Shown in pieces: positions 7,192-15,516 of a stretch of 51,632 nt of DNA. Positions within the stretch are counted from its first letter, which is position 1; the number at the start of each line of letters is the position of its first letter. Source of the stretch: Clostridia bacterium. Its GTDB lineage: Bacteria > Bacillota > Clostridia > Oscillospirales > Acutalibacteraceae. The notes beneath the pieces were generated by a model. That model saw only the letters and a list, made by a program, of their open reading frames with translations, searched no databases and was not told the DNA's origin. The stretch is taken from assembly GCA_017397105.1 (NCBI GenBank), contig JAFQKF010000017.1, forward strand, positions 1-51,632, in the 5' to 3' direction. A program made the translations under genes and the position numbers.

Positions 7192-7278
7192 TGGTGCCGA
7201 TGGTCGGACTCGAACCGACACGGTGTTGCCACCGAGGGATTTTAAGTCCCTTGCGTCTGCCAATTTCGCCACATCGGC
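7192..7278 (-). tRNA. tRNA-Leu (TAA)
   Basis: This is a complete class II tRNA. The acceptor pair is GCCGATG/CATCGGC, and the anticodon stem AGGGA/TCCCT has loop CTTAAAA with anticodon TAA. The long variable arm is CGGTGGCAACACCG, the T-arm has GGTTCGAGTCC, and CCA is encoded. It is a single-gene transcript with its own promoter and terminator. Confidence 0.95.
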
Positions 7279-7336
7279 GCACCTTTTAAACGTATGTACC
7301 GACAAAAGGGGCTTTTTCCCTTATATCAGCGTTAAT

Positions 7337-7365
7337 ATTATATTGTAAATGTGCCCTTTTGTCAA
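7337..7365 (-). promoter_or_regulatory. promoter of tRNA-Leu
   Basis: The minus strand has perfect TTGACA (7360-7365), a 17-nt spacer and perfect TATAAT (7337-7342), as expected for a strong stable-RNA promoter. Confidence 0.92.
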
Positions 7366-7449
7366 CACTAAATATTTTAATCAAGTACATAACAACCGTC
7401 CGAAGCGTTGTTTTTCAAGCAATTTGCTTTTAAATTTTTTGTTTTTCTC

Positions 7450-7478
7450 TTGCACAATCACATCAAAATGTATACAAT
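7450..7478 (+). promoter_or_regulatory. promoter of the MscS-type channel gene
   Basis: TTGCAC (7450-7455), a 17-nt spacer and TACAAT (7473-7478) lie 37 nt before the GTG start. Confidence 0.65.
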
Positions 7479-7515
7479 AAACTGCATAAAAACATTAAAT
7501 CAAGGAGGATTTACC

Positions 7516-8358
7516 GTGAAATTTTATCCAATGAGCGTTCTTACTCTTCTCGAAGAAAAAGATTATAAAGGACTTCTTGACCTTGTAATTGAAAAAATCC
7601 CGACAATTCTTGCCGCCGTTGCGATAGTTGTGTTCGGATTCTGGGTTTCCAACCTTATCGGAAAACTTGTTGTAAAAGGTCTGAGGGCAAAAGGCGTTGA
7701 TCCCTCCATACACGGATTTGTAAAAACAATTCTTACCCTGCTGCTGAAGTTTGCGTTCATCCTTTCGGCAATGTCCACTCTCGGAGTAAACATAAACTCA
7801 TTCATCGCCGCAATCGGCGCCGCAGGCGTTACGGCAGGCCTCGGTCTGCAGAACAGCGTAAGCCAGTTTGCAAGCGGAATTACCATTCTTATGAACAAGC
7901 CCTTCAAAAGCGGCGATTATATAGAACTTGAAAACGTAAACGGTAAGGTGCTTGAAATCAAGATGATGTATACCGTGCTTATTACCGTTGACAATAAAAG
8001 GGTAATCGTTCCGAATTCGCACATCACCTCAAGCAACCTTATCAACTACAACGCCGAAAACCGCAGAAGGCTCGACCTTATTTATTCCATATCTTACAAC
8101 GAGGATTTCACTAAAGCCAAAAAGGTTATTTCAAAGGTTGTTGACAGCTGTGACCTTATCCTCAAGGATCCTGCTCCGATTATCGCCGTAAAAGAACACG
8201 CCGCAAGCTCAATCAATATCGTTTGCCTTGCCTGGTGCGACAGCAGCAACTACTGGGACGCATTCTACTATATGCAGGAGCAGGTGAAGCTCGCCTTCGA
8301 CAGCGAAAAGATTTCAATACCCTTCAATCAGCTTGACATCCACGTAAACAATAATTAA
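7516..8358 (+). CDS. small-conductance mechanosensitive channel (MscS family)
   Basis: The 280-residue product has the minimal MscS layout, a channel that opens under membrane tension during osmotic downshift. After an N-terminal amphipathic part come membrane helices near residues 24-46 and 62-85. Next is the pore-lining TM3 (AAIGAAGVTAGLGLQNSVSQ), then the beta domain (FKSGDYIELENVNGKVLEI and VPNSHITSSNLINY) and the alpha/beta vestibule. The start is the GTG at 7516, 7 nt after AAGGAGG; the open frame upstream (from 7408) has no ribosome site and covers the promoter. It appears to be transcribed alone. Confidence 0.94.
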   Translation: MKFYPMSVLTLLEEKDYKGLLDLVIEKIPTILAAVAIVVFGFWVSNLIGKLVVKGLRAKGVDPSIHGFVKTILTLLLKFAFILSAMSTLGVNINSFIAAIGAAGVTAGLGLQNSVSQFASGITILMNKPFKSGDYIELENVNGKVLEIKMMYTVLITVDNKRVIVPNSHITSSNLINYNAENRRRLDLIYSISYNEDFTKAKKVISKVVDSCDLILKDPAPIIAVKEHAASSINIVCLAWCDSSNYWDAFYYMQEQVKLAFDSEKISIPFNQLDIHVNNN

Positions 8359-8436
8359 TTTTCTTTTTAGCTAAAGTCAACAAAGAAAAGCGCATAAATG
8401 CACTGTATTTTCTAAGCGCAAAATGTAGAAAAAGGC

Positions 8437-8465
8437 TTCACAAAAAGCTCAAAATATTGTAGAAT
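8437..8465 (+). promoter_or_regulatory. promoter of prs
   Basis: TTCACA (8437-8442), a 17-nt spacer and TAGAAT (8460-8465) lie 56 nt before the prs start codon. Confidence 0.6.
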
Positions 8466-8521
8466 AGAGTTGAGCAAAGGGTATCTTGCCCGAAAATTTT
8501 AAAAAACGGAGGATTTCTGCT

Positions 8522-9712
8522 ATGCCTGAAAACAACGATTTCAACTCATTGCCTGTAGGTAAGCTCGGTCTTATTGTTCTCCCCGGCTGTGAAGAACTCG
8601 GAGAAAAGATTGACAAATATCTTGTTGATTGGAGAACAGCAAGAGAAAACGAGCATAAAGATAATATACTTTTCCACGGTTATCACAAGGATTCTTATCT
8701 TATTAATGCAAAATTCTTCCGTTTCGGTACAGGCGAAGGAAAGTGCGTTATTTCACAGAGCGTAAGAGGATATGATATCTATATTGTTTGTGACTGCTTC
8801 AACCACGGCGTAACCTATGAAATGTACGGCCACAAGGATATCCCCATGAGCCCCGACGATCATTATTCAAACCTCAAGCGTGCAATCAGCGCTATCGCAG
8901 GTAAAGCAAGAAGAATCACCGTTATTATGCCCATGCTTTATGAAGGCAGGCAGCATAAGAGAACCGGCAGAGAATCCCTTGACGCTGCCGATTTCCTCAA
9001 AGAGCTTTGCGAAGGCCTCGGCGTTGACAATATCATCACTTTTGATGCTCACGACGCAAGAGTTCAGAACGCAATTCCTCACCACGGCTTTGAAAACGTT
9101 CAGCCTGTTTATCAGATGATCAAGGCTCTTGTAAAAACCGTTGACGATCTCAAGATAAGCAAGGATAAGCTTATGATTATCTCCCCTGACGAAGGCGGTA
9201 TGCACCGTTGTATCTATTATGCAACAGTTCTCGGCGTTGAACTCGGTATGTTCTACAAACGCCGCGACTATTCAAAAATCGTCAAGGGCAGAAATCCCAT
9301 CATCGCTCACGAATTCCTCGGCACCAACGTTGAGGGAAAGGACGTTATCATTGTTGACGATATGATTTCTTCGGGTGACTCCATGATTGAAGTTGCCACC
9401 AAGCTTAAAGAACTCAAAGCAAACAGAATTTTCATCTGTACCGCTTTCGGTCTTTTCTGCAACGGCTTTGAAGAGTTTGACAAGGCTTACGCAAACGGAA
9501 TGTTCAATAAGGTATTTACCACCAACCTTATTTACAGAATGCCCGAGCTTCTCGAAAGAGAATGGTACTGCGAGGTTGACCTTTCCAAGTACTGCGCTTA
9601 TATTGTGGACAATCTTAACCACGACCTTTCCGTAAGCAAGCTGCTTGACCCCGTTGACAGAATCAACGCTCTTCTCCTCAAGCATGGCTTTGAAATCCCC
9701 AAGAAAAACTAA
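8522..9712 (+). CDS. prs: ribose-phosphate pyrophosphokinase
   Basis: This enzyme makes PRPP from ribose 5-phosphate and ATP, the precursor of nucleotides, His and Trp. The PRPP-binding loop VIIVDDMISSGDSM (about residue 280) is complete. The HKRTGRESLDAADF and DAHD segments of the ATP/ribose site and the SPDEGGMHR motif are also visible. At 396 residues it is some 80 longer than classical Prs (about 315), with extra sequence at both ends. This is the longer type seen in Clostridia. The ATG at 8522 follows GGAGG by 9 nt; an upstream TTG has no site. It is a single gene with its own promoter and terminator. Confidence 0.93.
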   Translation: MPENNDFNSLPVGKLGLIVLPGCEELGEKIDKYLVDWRTARENEHKDNILFHGYHKDSYLINAKFFRFGTGEGKCVISQSVRGYDIYIVCDCFNHGVTYEMYGHKDIPMSPDDHYSNLKRAISAIAGKARRITVIMPMLYEGRQHKRTGRESLDAADFLKELCEGLGVDNIITFDAHDARVQNAIPHHGFENVQPVYQMIKALVKTVDDLKISKDKLMIISPDEGGMHRCIYYATVLGVELGMFYKRRDYSKIVKGRNPIIAHEFLGTNVEGKDVIIVDDMISSGDSMIEVATKLKELKANRIFICTAFGLFCNGFEEFDKAYANGMFNKVFTTNLIYRMPELLEREWYCEVDLSKYCAYIVDNLNHDLSVSKLLDPVDRINALLLKHGFEIPKKN

Positions 9713-9722
9713 CAGTATCAAG

Positions 9723-9753
9723 ACTCCCGGGTTTTACCGCTCGGGAGTTTTTT
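9723..9753 (+). terminator. terminator of prs
   Basis: ACTCCCG (9723-9729) pairs with CGGGAGT (9742-9748) and is followed by TTTTTT. It starts 10 nt after the prs stop codon. Confidence 0.88.
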
Positions 9754-9756
9754 ATA

Positions 9757-9785
9757 TTGCACATAATCAAATAATATGATATCAT
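9757..9785 (+). promoter_or_regulatory. promoter of the cysteine hydrolase/GH5/HAD operon
   Basis: TTGCAC (9757-9762), a 17-nt spacer and TATCAT (9780-9785), with TG one base before the -10 (extended -10). It begins directly after the prs terminator. Confidence 0.7.
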
Positions 9786-9819
9786 AATATTTAAGCTTGA
9801 TTTTTTAAGGAGGGATAAT

Positions 9820-10344
9820 ATGAAAAAGTTCCTTGTGGTTGTTGATATGCAAAATGATTTTATTGACGGTGCCCTCGGCACTCCCGAAGCTCAGGATATT
9901 GTAAAAAACGCAGTGAATAAAATTGAAAGCAGCGACGCTGAAATTCTTGTAACGTACGACACGCATTTTGAAAACTATCTTGAAAGCGCAGAAGGCAAAA
10001 AGCTGCCCGTTCCCCACTGCATCAAAGGCACCGACGGTTGGGCTGTCAACAGCGAAATCGCCGCCGCTCTGAGCAAAAAGAATTATACGGCAGTTGAAAA
10101 AATCACGTTTGGCAGCATCGATTTACCCTCGATTGTAGCCGACATGGCTCAGGGCGAGGATTTTGAGGTTGAGCTCATCGGCCTTTGCACGGATATATGC
10201 GTTGTTTCAAATGCGTTGCTTCTCAAGGCTCATTTTCCCGAAAAGGAAATCTCCGTTGATCCCTCATGCTGTGCAGGTGTTACGCCCGAAACTCACCGTG
10301 CGGCGCTGGACACAATGAAAATGTGCCAGATTAATATCGTTTAA
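9820..10344 (+). CDS. isochorismatase-family cysteine hydrolase (nicotinamidase-like)
   Basis: The 174-residue cytoplasmic hydrolase has the family's catalytic layout. VVDMQNDFIDG carries the catalytic Asp at residue 9. The lysine probably lies in the EKITFGS region, and the nucleophile Cys sits in LIGLCTDICV. This group hydrolyses nicotinamide and similar amides (PncA-like); the substrate here is not certain. AGGAGGG precedes the start. It is the first gene of an operon with a GH5 hydrolase (gap 36 nt) and a HAD phosphatase, which does not point to one pathway. Confidence 0.88.
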   Translation: MKKFLVVVDMQNDFIDGALGTPEAQDIVKNAVNKIESSDAEILVTYDTHFENYLESAEGKKLPVPHCIKGTDGWAVNSEIAAALSKKNYTAVEKITFGSIDLPSIVADMAQGEDFEVELIGLCTDICVVSNALLLKAHFPEKEISVDPSCCAGVTPETHRAALDTMKMCQINIV

Positions 10345-10380
10345 GAAAACTGACAATATATTTTTTGAAAGGAATTCGCC

Positions 10381-11874
10381 ATGGAAAGAATTTTTACCAA
10401 AGACGAAATTTTTGTTGACTCTCAGGGCAGGCAGCGTATTTTCAACGGCGTGAATCTCTGTGATAAAGGTTACCCCAACAAGGAAGTTACCAAAAAAATC
10501 TATGAGCTCAACTTTGACGAAGAGCTTATTATCCGCCTGAAAAACTGCGGCTGCAATCTTTTGAGAATAGGCCTTACCTGGGACGGTGTTGAGCCCGAGC
10601 CCAACAAATATGACGAAGAATACCTTGACAGGGTTGAAAAAGTTACAAAGCTTTGCGAAAAACACGGCTTATATTATTTCCTTGATATGCATCAGGATTT
10701 ATACGGCGGCGCGGTTGACACCCCTGCTGACGGCGCTCCCATGTGGGCCTGCGTTACCGACGGGTACAAATTCCAGCCTACCAAGCTCGTATGGGCCGAG
10801 GGCTACTTCTGGGGCAGAGCAATCCATCGCTGCTTTGACCACTTCTGGGCAAACGATATCTGCTGCGGCAAGCCTATTCAGGAATATTACATAAATATGT
10901 GGAAGCACGTTGCCGAGCGCTTCAAGGACAGCCCTGCACTTTTCGGCTTCGATATTATGAACGAGCCCTTCCCCGGCACTCCCGGCGGTAAGGTTTTCAG
11001 GCGTCTTATTGCAAGCGTTGTCAAAGCAGGTATGTTCGATAAAAGGGTTAACAGAATTCAGTTAATCAAGGATGCATTAAAAGCTGAAACACGCCATAAG
11101 GTGCTCGACCAGTTTGACGATGCGGAGTTTTTCCAGCAAATCGTATCCAACGGCGGTGCAGAGCTTATAAAGGAATTTGACACCAAATATTATTCTCCGT
11201 TTCTCAACAAAGCAGCCGCAGGAATCCGTGAGGTTACCGACAAGGGCATAATCATAATGGAAAACTGCTACTATTCCAACCTCAGCATCCCCTGCTCCAC
11301 CCCTGCCGTAACCGTAAACGGCAAACGTGAGAGTCAGCTTTGCTTTGCCCCTCACGGATACGACCTTATGGTTGATACACCCGATTATAAATACGCCAGC
11401 AATTCAAGAACAGGCGCTATATTTGATGAACACAGAAGAACTCAAAAGCGCCTTGGCGTACCCGTTCTTGTAGGTGAATGGGGCGGAAGCGGCGGCAATG
11501 AAGGCACTGACTGGCTTAAGCACATAAATTTCCTGCTTGATAAGTTTGATTCCTACCACTGGGGTCAGACATATTGGGCATACACTGAGGATATGCTCGA
11601 TTCCGTTATCATGCAGAGCCTTCTCAGAACAACTCCCGTTGCGGTAAGCGGAATCATTGAAAGCTACCGCACCGACAGAGCACAGGATTCCTTCACTCTC
11701 ACCTATAATCAGGATAAGGAATTTGAGGTTCCTACAGAAATCTTCATTCACAAGCCCTTCAAAGAAATCATCACAGACGGAGAATACACCTTTGAATCTT
11801 TTGAGAATTCCGAAGCAGGTATTCTCAAGGTGAAAACCGGCGTGGGCAAGCATGAAATCACCGTCAGGTTTTAA
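10381..11874 (+). CDS. GH5 hydrolase, endoglycosylceramidase-like
   Basis: The 497-residue protein is a TIM-barrel family 5 glycoside hydrolase resembling endoglycosylceramidases. These cut the sugar-ceramide bond of glycosphingolipids. The FNGVNLCDKG start and LRIGLTWDGVEP are typical of the barrel entry. The acid/base is E195 in IMNEPFPG and the nucleophile E366 in LVGEWGG. A C-terminal beta-sandwich-like part follows (about residues 410-497). No signal peptide is visible, so it may act inside the cell on imported glycans. Its stop codon lies within the ribosome site of the HAD gene. Another GH5 subfamily cannot be ruled out. Confidence 0.88.
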   Translation: MERIFTKDEIFVDSQGRQRIFNGVNLCDKGYPNKEVTKKIYELNFDEELIIRLKNCGCNLLRIGLTWDGVEPEPNKYDEEYLDRVEKVTKLCEKHGLYYFLDMHQDLYGGAVDTPADGAPMWACVTDGYKFQPTKLVWAEGYFWGRAIHRCFDHFWANDICCGKPIQEYYINMWKHVAERFKDSPALFGFDIMNEPFPGTPGGKVFRRLIASVVKAGMFDKRVNRIQLIKDALKAETRHKVLDQFDDAEFFQQIVSNGGAELIKEFDTKYYSPFLNKAAAGIREVTDKGIIIMENCYYSNLSIPCSTPAVTVNGKRESQLCFAPHGYDLMVDTPDYKYASNSRTGAIFDEHRRTQKRLGVPVLVGEWGGSGGNEGTDWLKHINFLLDKFDSYHWGQTYWAYTEDMLDSVIMQSLLRTTPVAVSGIIESYRTDRAQDSFTLTYNQDKEFEVPTEIFIHKPFKEIITDGEYTFESFENSEAGILKVKTGVGKHEITVRF

Positions 11875-11883
11875 GGAGTGCGT

Positions 11884-12471
11884 ATGCAGGTAGATATTTA
11901 CGATTTTGATAAAACCATGGTGCCGTTTGATACAGGCTCTCTCTTCTGGTTTTACTGTATGCTTCGTTACCCCTGGATAATACTTCTCTGGCCTTATCAG
12001 TTTATCGGCGGTCTGTTGCTTGTTTTGAAGATTTATAACCTTACAAAAGTAAAAAGAATCTTCTTTTCTTTTGTTCATTTTATACCGCTCGATAAAGCAA
12101 GAAAAAAATTCTGGGACAAGCACGAAAAGGACGTTTTTGAATGGGCAAGGAAAGAAAACCGCGAGCGTTTCACCGTTGTAATAAGCGCAAGCCCGGATTT
12201 TCTGCTTGAAGATATTGCAAAGCGTATAGGCATCGACTGCCTTATCTGCACAAAGCACAGCCCCAAAAACAGCGCCGTTATAGGCCTTAACTGCAAGGGT
12301 GAAGAAAAGGTACGCCGTTTCCGTGAGATTTATCCCGACGCTCAGGTTATAACGGTTTATTCGGACTCCCTCAAAAGCGACCGCCCGATTTTCTCCCTCG
12401 GTCAGAATTGCTTTCACATTGTAAACGGTGAACGAATCCCCTTCGTTTACTCCGAAAAATACGGTAAATAA
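11884..12471 (+). CDS. HAD-superfamily phosphatase (HAD-IB type)
   Basis: The 195-residue protein begins with the HAD motif I, YDFDKTMVPFDTGS. It has motif II serine in VVISASPDFL and a motif III region around the SDSLKSDRP segment. The cap is short and includes aromatic, hydrophobic stretches (about residues 20-60) that may touch the membrane. It resembles the SerB/PlsC-linked HAD-IB phosphatases; the substrate is unknown. I chose the ATG at 11884, 5 nt after AAGGAG; the GTG at 11878 overlaps that site. It ends the cysteine hydrolase/GH5 operon. Confidence 0.85.
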   Translation: MQVDIYDFDKTMVPFDTGSLFWFYCMLRYPWIILLWPYQFIGGLLLVLKIYNLTKVKRIFFSFVHFIPLDKARKKFWDKHEKDVFEWARKENRERFTVVISASPDFLLEDIAKRIGIDCLICTKHSPKNSAVIGLNCKGEEKVRRFREIYPDAQVITVYSDSLKSDRPIFSLGQNCFHIVNGERIPFVYSEKYGK

Positions 12472-12475
12472 CCAA

Positions 12476-12516
12476 AAGCCTTGGACTCCGCTTAAGGAAT
12501 CCAAGGCTTATTTTTA
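12476..12516. terminator. bidirectional terminator between convergent genes
   Basis: AAGCCTTGGA (12476-12485) pairs exactly with TCCAAGGCTT (12500-12509), with a further GGACTCC/GGAATCC continuation, then ATTTTTATA. It ends the plus-strand HAD gene and also the minus-strand DUF4091 gene whose stop lies at 12514. Confidence 0.85.
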
Positions 12517-14139
12517 TATGTGTTTTTTAATTTCGCTGTTTATCCTTTCACGCAAACCGAGCTGCCACGCATCGTTTCTGGGATAGTTTGAAAAATCGAG
12601 CGGGGTTTCAAGTCCGTCTTCAAGAACAGCAAGAGTTTTCTCCCTGCCTGCAAGGCTTTCGAGAAGCTTCAGCGCACGCAAATCCTGCAACGCATCATAA
12701 AAAACCTTAAGTCTTAATGAAGGCAATGCCGTTTTATCCGCTGACGGATAAACAACAAACGAATCTCCCGCAGGGAAAGAACCGCCGGCATCGGTGACCT
12801 CATAGGGGTTAATCTCCTTTTTTGAATGGCTGGAATTATAGAAATTATAGCCCCACTGCAGAAATCCCTTTACGTCGTACTTATAAAGCTGGCAGCCGAT
12901 AACTCTGGTGCGCTGGGAAGGCATAGCCATGAATCTGTTGGAAACGTATTCTCTGCACTGACCGCAGCAATAATAAGTCCACAATTCGTCAACCCTGCCG
13001 TAAAAGTCCTCTATGTGATTTTCCGCAGGAATAGGCAGCTTAACGCAACCCGTTTTATAAAACTCAAACTTTGAAAGGGCATCAATCACGGGATAACCTT
13101 TAAAAATCTCATTGATAAGCTCCGCCCTCTTACGGTAAACAGGCAAATCGCCCATACCCGGCTCATCAGAAATATGGAAGAAGCAACGGTCTGCAACCCC
13201 CTCTTTTTCAAGGAAACGGGTAAGGGCTGCAGCAAACTGTCTCAAGAAATTTATATAATCACGGCTGTGCGTTCTTGTTTTCCAGCCGAAAATCTTTTTG
13301 AGTCTTCCCTTTCTGTCTGCCGCAACAATCTTGGGAGCGTGTTTGGCACCCCACTGGGTAAAAAGATGCGACATTTCAAAATACTCCACCGAGCATTCAA
13401 GGCATAAATCAATCCACTTTTTAAGATTTCTGAAATCAAAAAAATACTTGGCTCCGCGGCGTTTAACGCCAACAAGCTGAACAGTTCTGCGTTCGCCGCC
13501 CACCGCGGTATCAAGAGGCGGAGTGAAGAGCGGAGTAAGAATCATGTTCATACCGTGGTCAACAGCAGTTTTGATAAAGCTTCTGTTTACCTGCCAGAAA
13601 TCCTCACTCATGGCTTCAATATCATAGTAATTAAGAAGTCCGTCACAGTGATACCAGTTTGTATAAATAAGCTCCTGCTTCGGCAAAGAGACGTTTATAA
13701 TTTCAACACAAAGCTCTTTACTGCCAAGCACTTTACCGCTTGACACAAGTGAGATATCAAGCTTATAATCACCTGCATCAAGCTTGCCGTCAGGGTTAAG
13801 CTCTATCCAGATACTCTGCCACTTGCCTGCATCAATTTTAACCGTGCCGCATACGGGCTCAAGACAGTCCGGATACATTCCCGAATCTTTTCTCAGGAAA
13901 TAATCATCCGCATCGTCAAAGCACGCAAGCCCTACGGGCACTTCACGCACTTTAAAGATGCTGAAAGAATCTCCAAAACCTTCAATTTTAACCTCTGTTT
14001 CTTTTTCATCTTCACTGAAAACGGCAATCTGAAAAGATGCCCTTTCGTTTTTCAAAACGGAAAAGCCCGTGACTTCGGAAGCTACGGGCTGTTCATCTGA
14101 AAAAACTTTAATCAGTGAGCTGAGGAGCATAATCTTCAT
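12514..14139 (-). CDS. DUF4091 protein, GH123-like
   Basis: The 541-residue protein has the DUF4091 layout, related to GH123 beta-N-acetylgalactosaminidases. An N-terminal beta-sandwich (to about residue 145) precedes a TIM barrel. The barrel contains LFTQWGAKHAPKI and the putative catalytic D-E pair in FFHISDEPG. The C-terminal part includes YDALQDLRALKLLE, the typical DUF4091 helix. It is probably a glycan hydrolase, but the specificity is unknown. No signal peptide is seen. Its ATG overlaps the proC stop by 4 nt (ATGA), so it is translated with the mscL-proC transcript, a pairing with no obvious logic. Confidence 0.85.
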   Translation of the reverse strand: MKIMLLSSLIKVFSDEQPVASEVTGFSVLKNERASFQIAVFSEDEKETEVKIEGFGDSFSIFKVREVPVGLACFDDADDYFLRKDSGMYPDCLEPVCGTVKIDAGKWQSIWIELNPDGKLDAGDYKLDISLVSSGKVLGSKELCVEIINVSLPKQELIYTNWYHCDGLLNYYDIEAMSEDFWQVNRSFIKTAVDHGMNMILTPLFTPPLDTAVGGERRTVQLVGVKRRGAKYFFDFRNLKKWIDLCLECSVEYFEMSHLFTQWGAKHAPKIVAADRKGRLKKIFGWKTRTHSRDYINFLRQFAAALTRFLEKEGVADRCFFHISDEPGMGDLPVYRKRAELINEIFKGYPVIDALSKFEFYKTGCVKLPIPAENHIEDFYGRVDELWTYYCCGQCREYVSNRFMAMPSQRTRVIGCQLYKYDVKGFLQWGYNFYNSSHSKKEINPYEVTDAGGSFPAGDSFVVYPSADKTALPSLRLKVFYDALQDLRALKLLESLAGREKTLAVLEDGLETPLDFSNYPRNDAWQLGLRERINSEIKKHI

Positions 14140-14954
14140 GCTTTCACCTGCTTTTTCATTTCAATATCTTTTTTTACAGTTGCGTCAACGGCAGAAATAA
14201 CAGCATCTGCGAAGCCTGCCTTATCGAGCGCAGCAACACCCTCAACGGTAGTTCCGCCGGGCGAACATACTCTGTCCACAAGCTCACGGGGATGCAATTC
14301 ACTTTCGAGCACCGTCTTTGCGCTGCCGAGCACGGTCTGCGCCGCAATTTCAAGCGCCGCCTGCCTGGGGATTCCGTGCTTGACTGCTGAAAATGCCAGA
14401 CTGTCGATAAAATCATAAACAAATGCGGGAGCCGAGCCTGCAACCGCCGTAAAAGCGGAAAACAGCCTCTCCTCAAGCGAAATAACCTTACCGAATGCTG
14501 AGCAGAATTTTTCAACAAATTCAACGTCCTGAGCCGTCACCGAAGCGCAGGCGCAGTAAGCGGTCATTGAAGAAGCGCTTGAGGCGTTGATGTTGGGCAT
14601 AATGCGCACAGCCCTTGCACCCTCACCGAGTGCAGAGCTGACTGCTGCGAGCTCAAACCCTGCCGCAGTTGAAATAACAAGGGTTGAATTCATCCTTACC
14701 TTCGGAGCGATTTTTGCGAGCAAAGCGGTCATATCCTTAGGCTTTACGGCGCACAAAACCGCATCGCACTCTGCGGCGGTTTCACACTCGTCAGCAAGCA
14801 CGTTGACACCGTACAAAGCCTTGAGCTGCTTGGTTTTTTCGCTGTTAATATCGTAAATATATACGTCCTCCGGTGCTGCGAGTTTTGACTCTATAACACC
14901 TTTAAGTATGGCACAGGCAAGGTTGCCTGTGCCGATAAAACCTATTTTTTTCAT
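14136..14954 (-). CDS. proC: pyrroline-5-carboxylate reductase
   Basis: ProC reduces 1-pyrroline-5-carboxylate to proline with NAD(P)H, the last step of proline synthesis. The Rossmann start IGFIGTGNLACAILKG, the AVKP motif, VRIMPNINA and the C-terminal signature (CSPGGTTVEGV) are all present. The 272-residue length is normal. The ATG at 14954 is taken; an in-frame TTG three codons earlier is also possible and both have a weak GAAAG site. It lies 27 nt after mscL and overlaps DUF4091 by 4 nt. Proline is also a compatible solute, which fits the mscL link (inference). Confidence 0.95.
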   Translation of the reverse strand: MKKIGFIGTGNLACAILKGVIESKLAAPEDVYIYDINSEKTKQLKALYGVNVLADECETAAECDAVLCAVKPKDMTALLAKIAPKVRMNSTLVISTAAGFELAAVSSALGEGARAVRIMPNINASSASSMTAYCACASVTAQDVEFVEKFCSAFGKVISLEERLFSAFTAVAGSAPAFVYDFIDSLAFSAVKHGIPRQAALEIAAQTVLGSAKTVLESELHPRELVDRVCSPGGTTVEGVAALDKAGFADAVISAVDATVKKDIEMKKQVKA

Positions 14955-14981
14955 ACCAAACAAAATCTTTCAAAAATCTGA

Positions 14982-15455
14982 TTATTCAGCAGGGATTTCA
15001 GATGTGCAGTGGGGGCACTTAACTGCATCAACAGCAATTTCGCTCTTGCAGAAGGGGCAAGCCTTGGTGGTGGGCTCTTCGGGAGCTGCTTCTTCCTTCT
15101 TCTTTGTTTTGTCAGCAATTGTGTTGATGCCCTTAACAAGAAGGAATACAACGAATGCCATAATAATGAAATTAAGAACTGCGCTGATGAAGTTGCCATA
15201 ATTAAGAGTTGCTGCGCCCGCTTCCTGAGCAGCGGCAAGAGTTGCATACTCGTTACCGTCAAGAGCGATGAACAAATCAGCAAAGTTGATGCCCTTTGTT
15301 GCAAGGCTGATTACGGGCATAACAACATCGTCAACAAGAGACTTTACGATTGCCTGGAAAGCGCCGCCTACAATAACGCCGACTGCAAGGTCAATAACGT
15401 TGCCTCTCATAATGAACTTCTTGAATTCGCCAAAGAAACCGTTTGCTTTTGACAT
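14982..15455 (-). CDS. mscL: large-conductance mechanosensitive channel with C-terminal zinc ribbon
   Basis: MscL is the emergency valve that opens when membrane tension nears rupture. The N-terminal helix and TM1 (FKKFIMRGNVIDLAVGVIVG), the pore region and TM2 (SAVLNFIIMAFVVFLLVKGI) are standard. After the usual charged end (KTKKKEEAA) the 157-residue protein gains a tail with two C-x2-C pairs (CPFC and CPHC), a zinc-ribbon-like module. It has an AAAGGA ribosome site and its own promoter and leads an operon with proC. Confidence 0.95.
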   Translation of the reverse strand: MSKANGFFGEFKKFIMRGNVIDLAVGVIVGGAFQAIVKSLVDDVVMPVISLATKGINFADLFIALDGNEYATLAAAQEAGAATLNYGNFISAVLNFIIMAFVVFLLVKGINTIADKTKKKEEAAPEEPTTKACPFCKSEIAVDAVKCPHCTSEIPAE

Positions 15456-15487
15456 TTTAAAAACATCCTTTCATATTTTATCAATTT

Positions 15488-15516
15488 AGTTTAGCATTGA
15501 TTTTCTCACAGGTCAA
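15488..15516 (-). promoter_or_regulatory. promoter of mscL-proC-DUF4091
   Basis: The minus strand shows TTGACC (15511-15516), a 17-nt spacer and TAAACT (15488-15493). The -35 lies inside the last codons of the upstream radical SAM gene. Confidence 0.6.

Noticed and set aside
11404-12504. 366-codon open frame on the minus strand
   Set aside because: It is antisense to the GH5 and HAD genes, has no ribosome site, crosses a terminator, and its product is a low-information shadow. The plus-strand genes have clear catalytic motifs.
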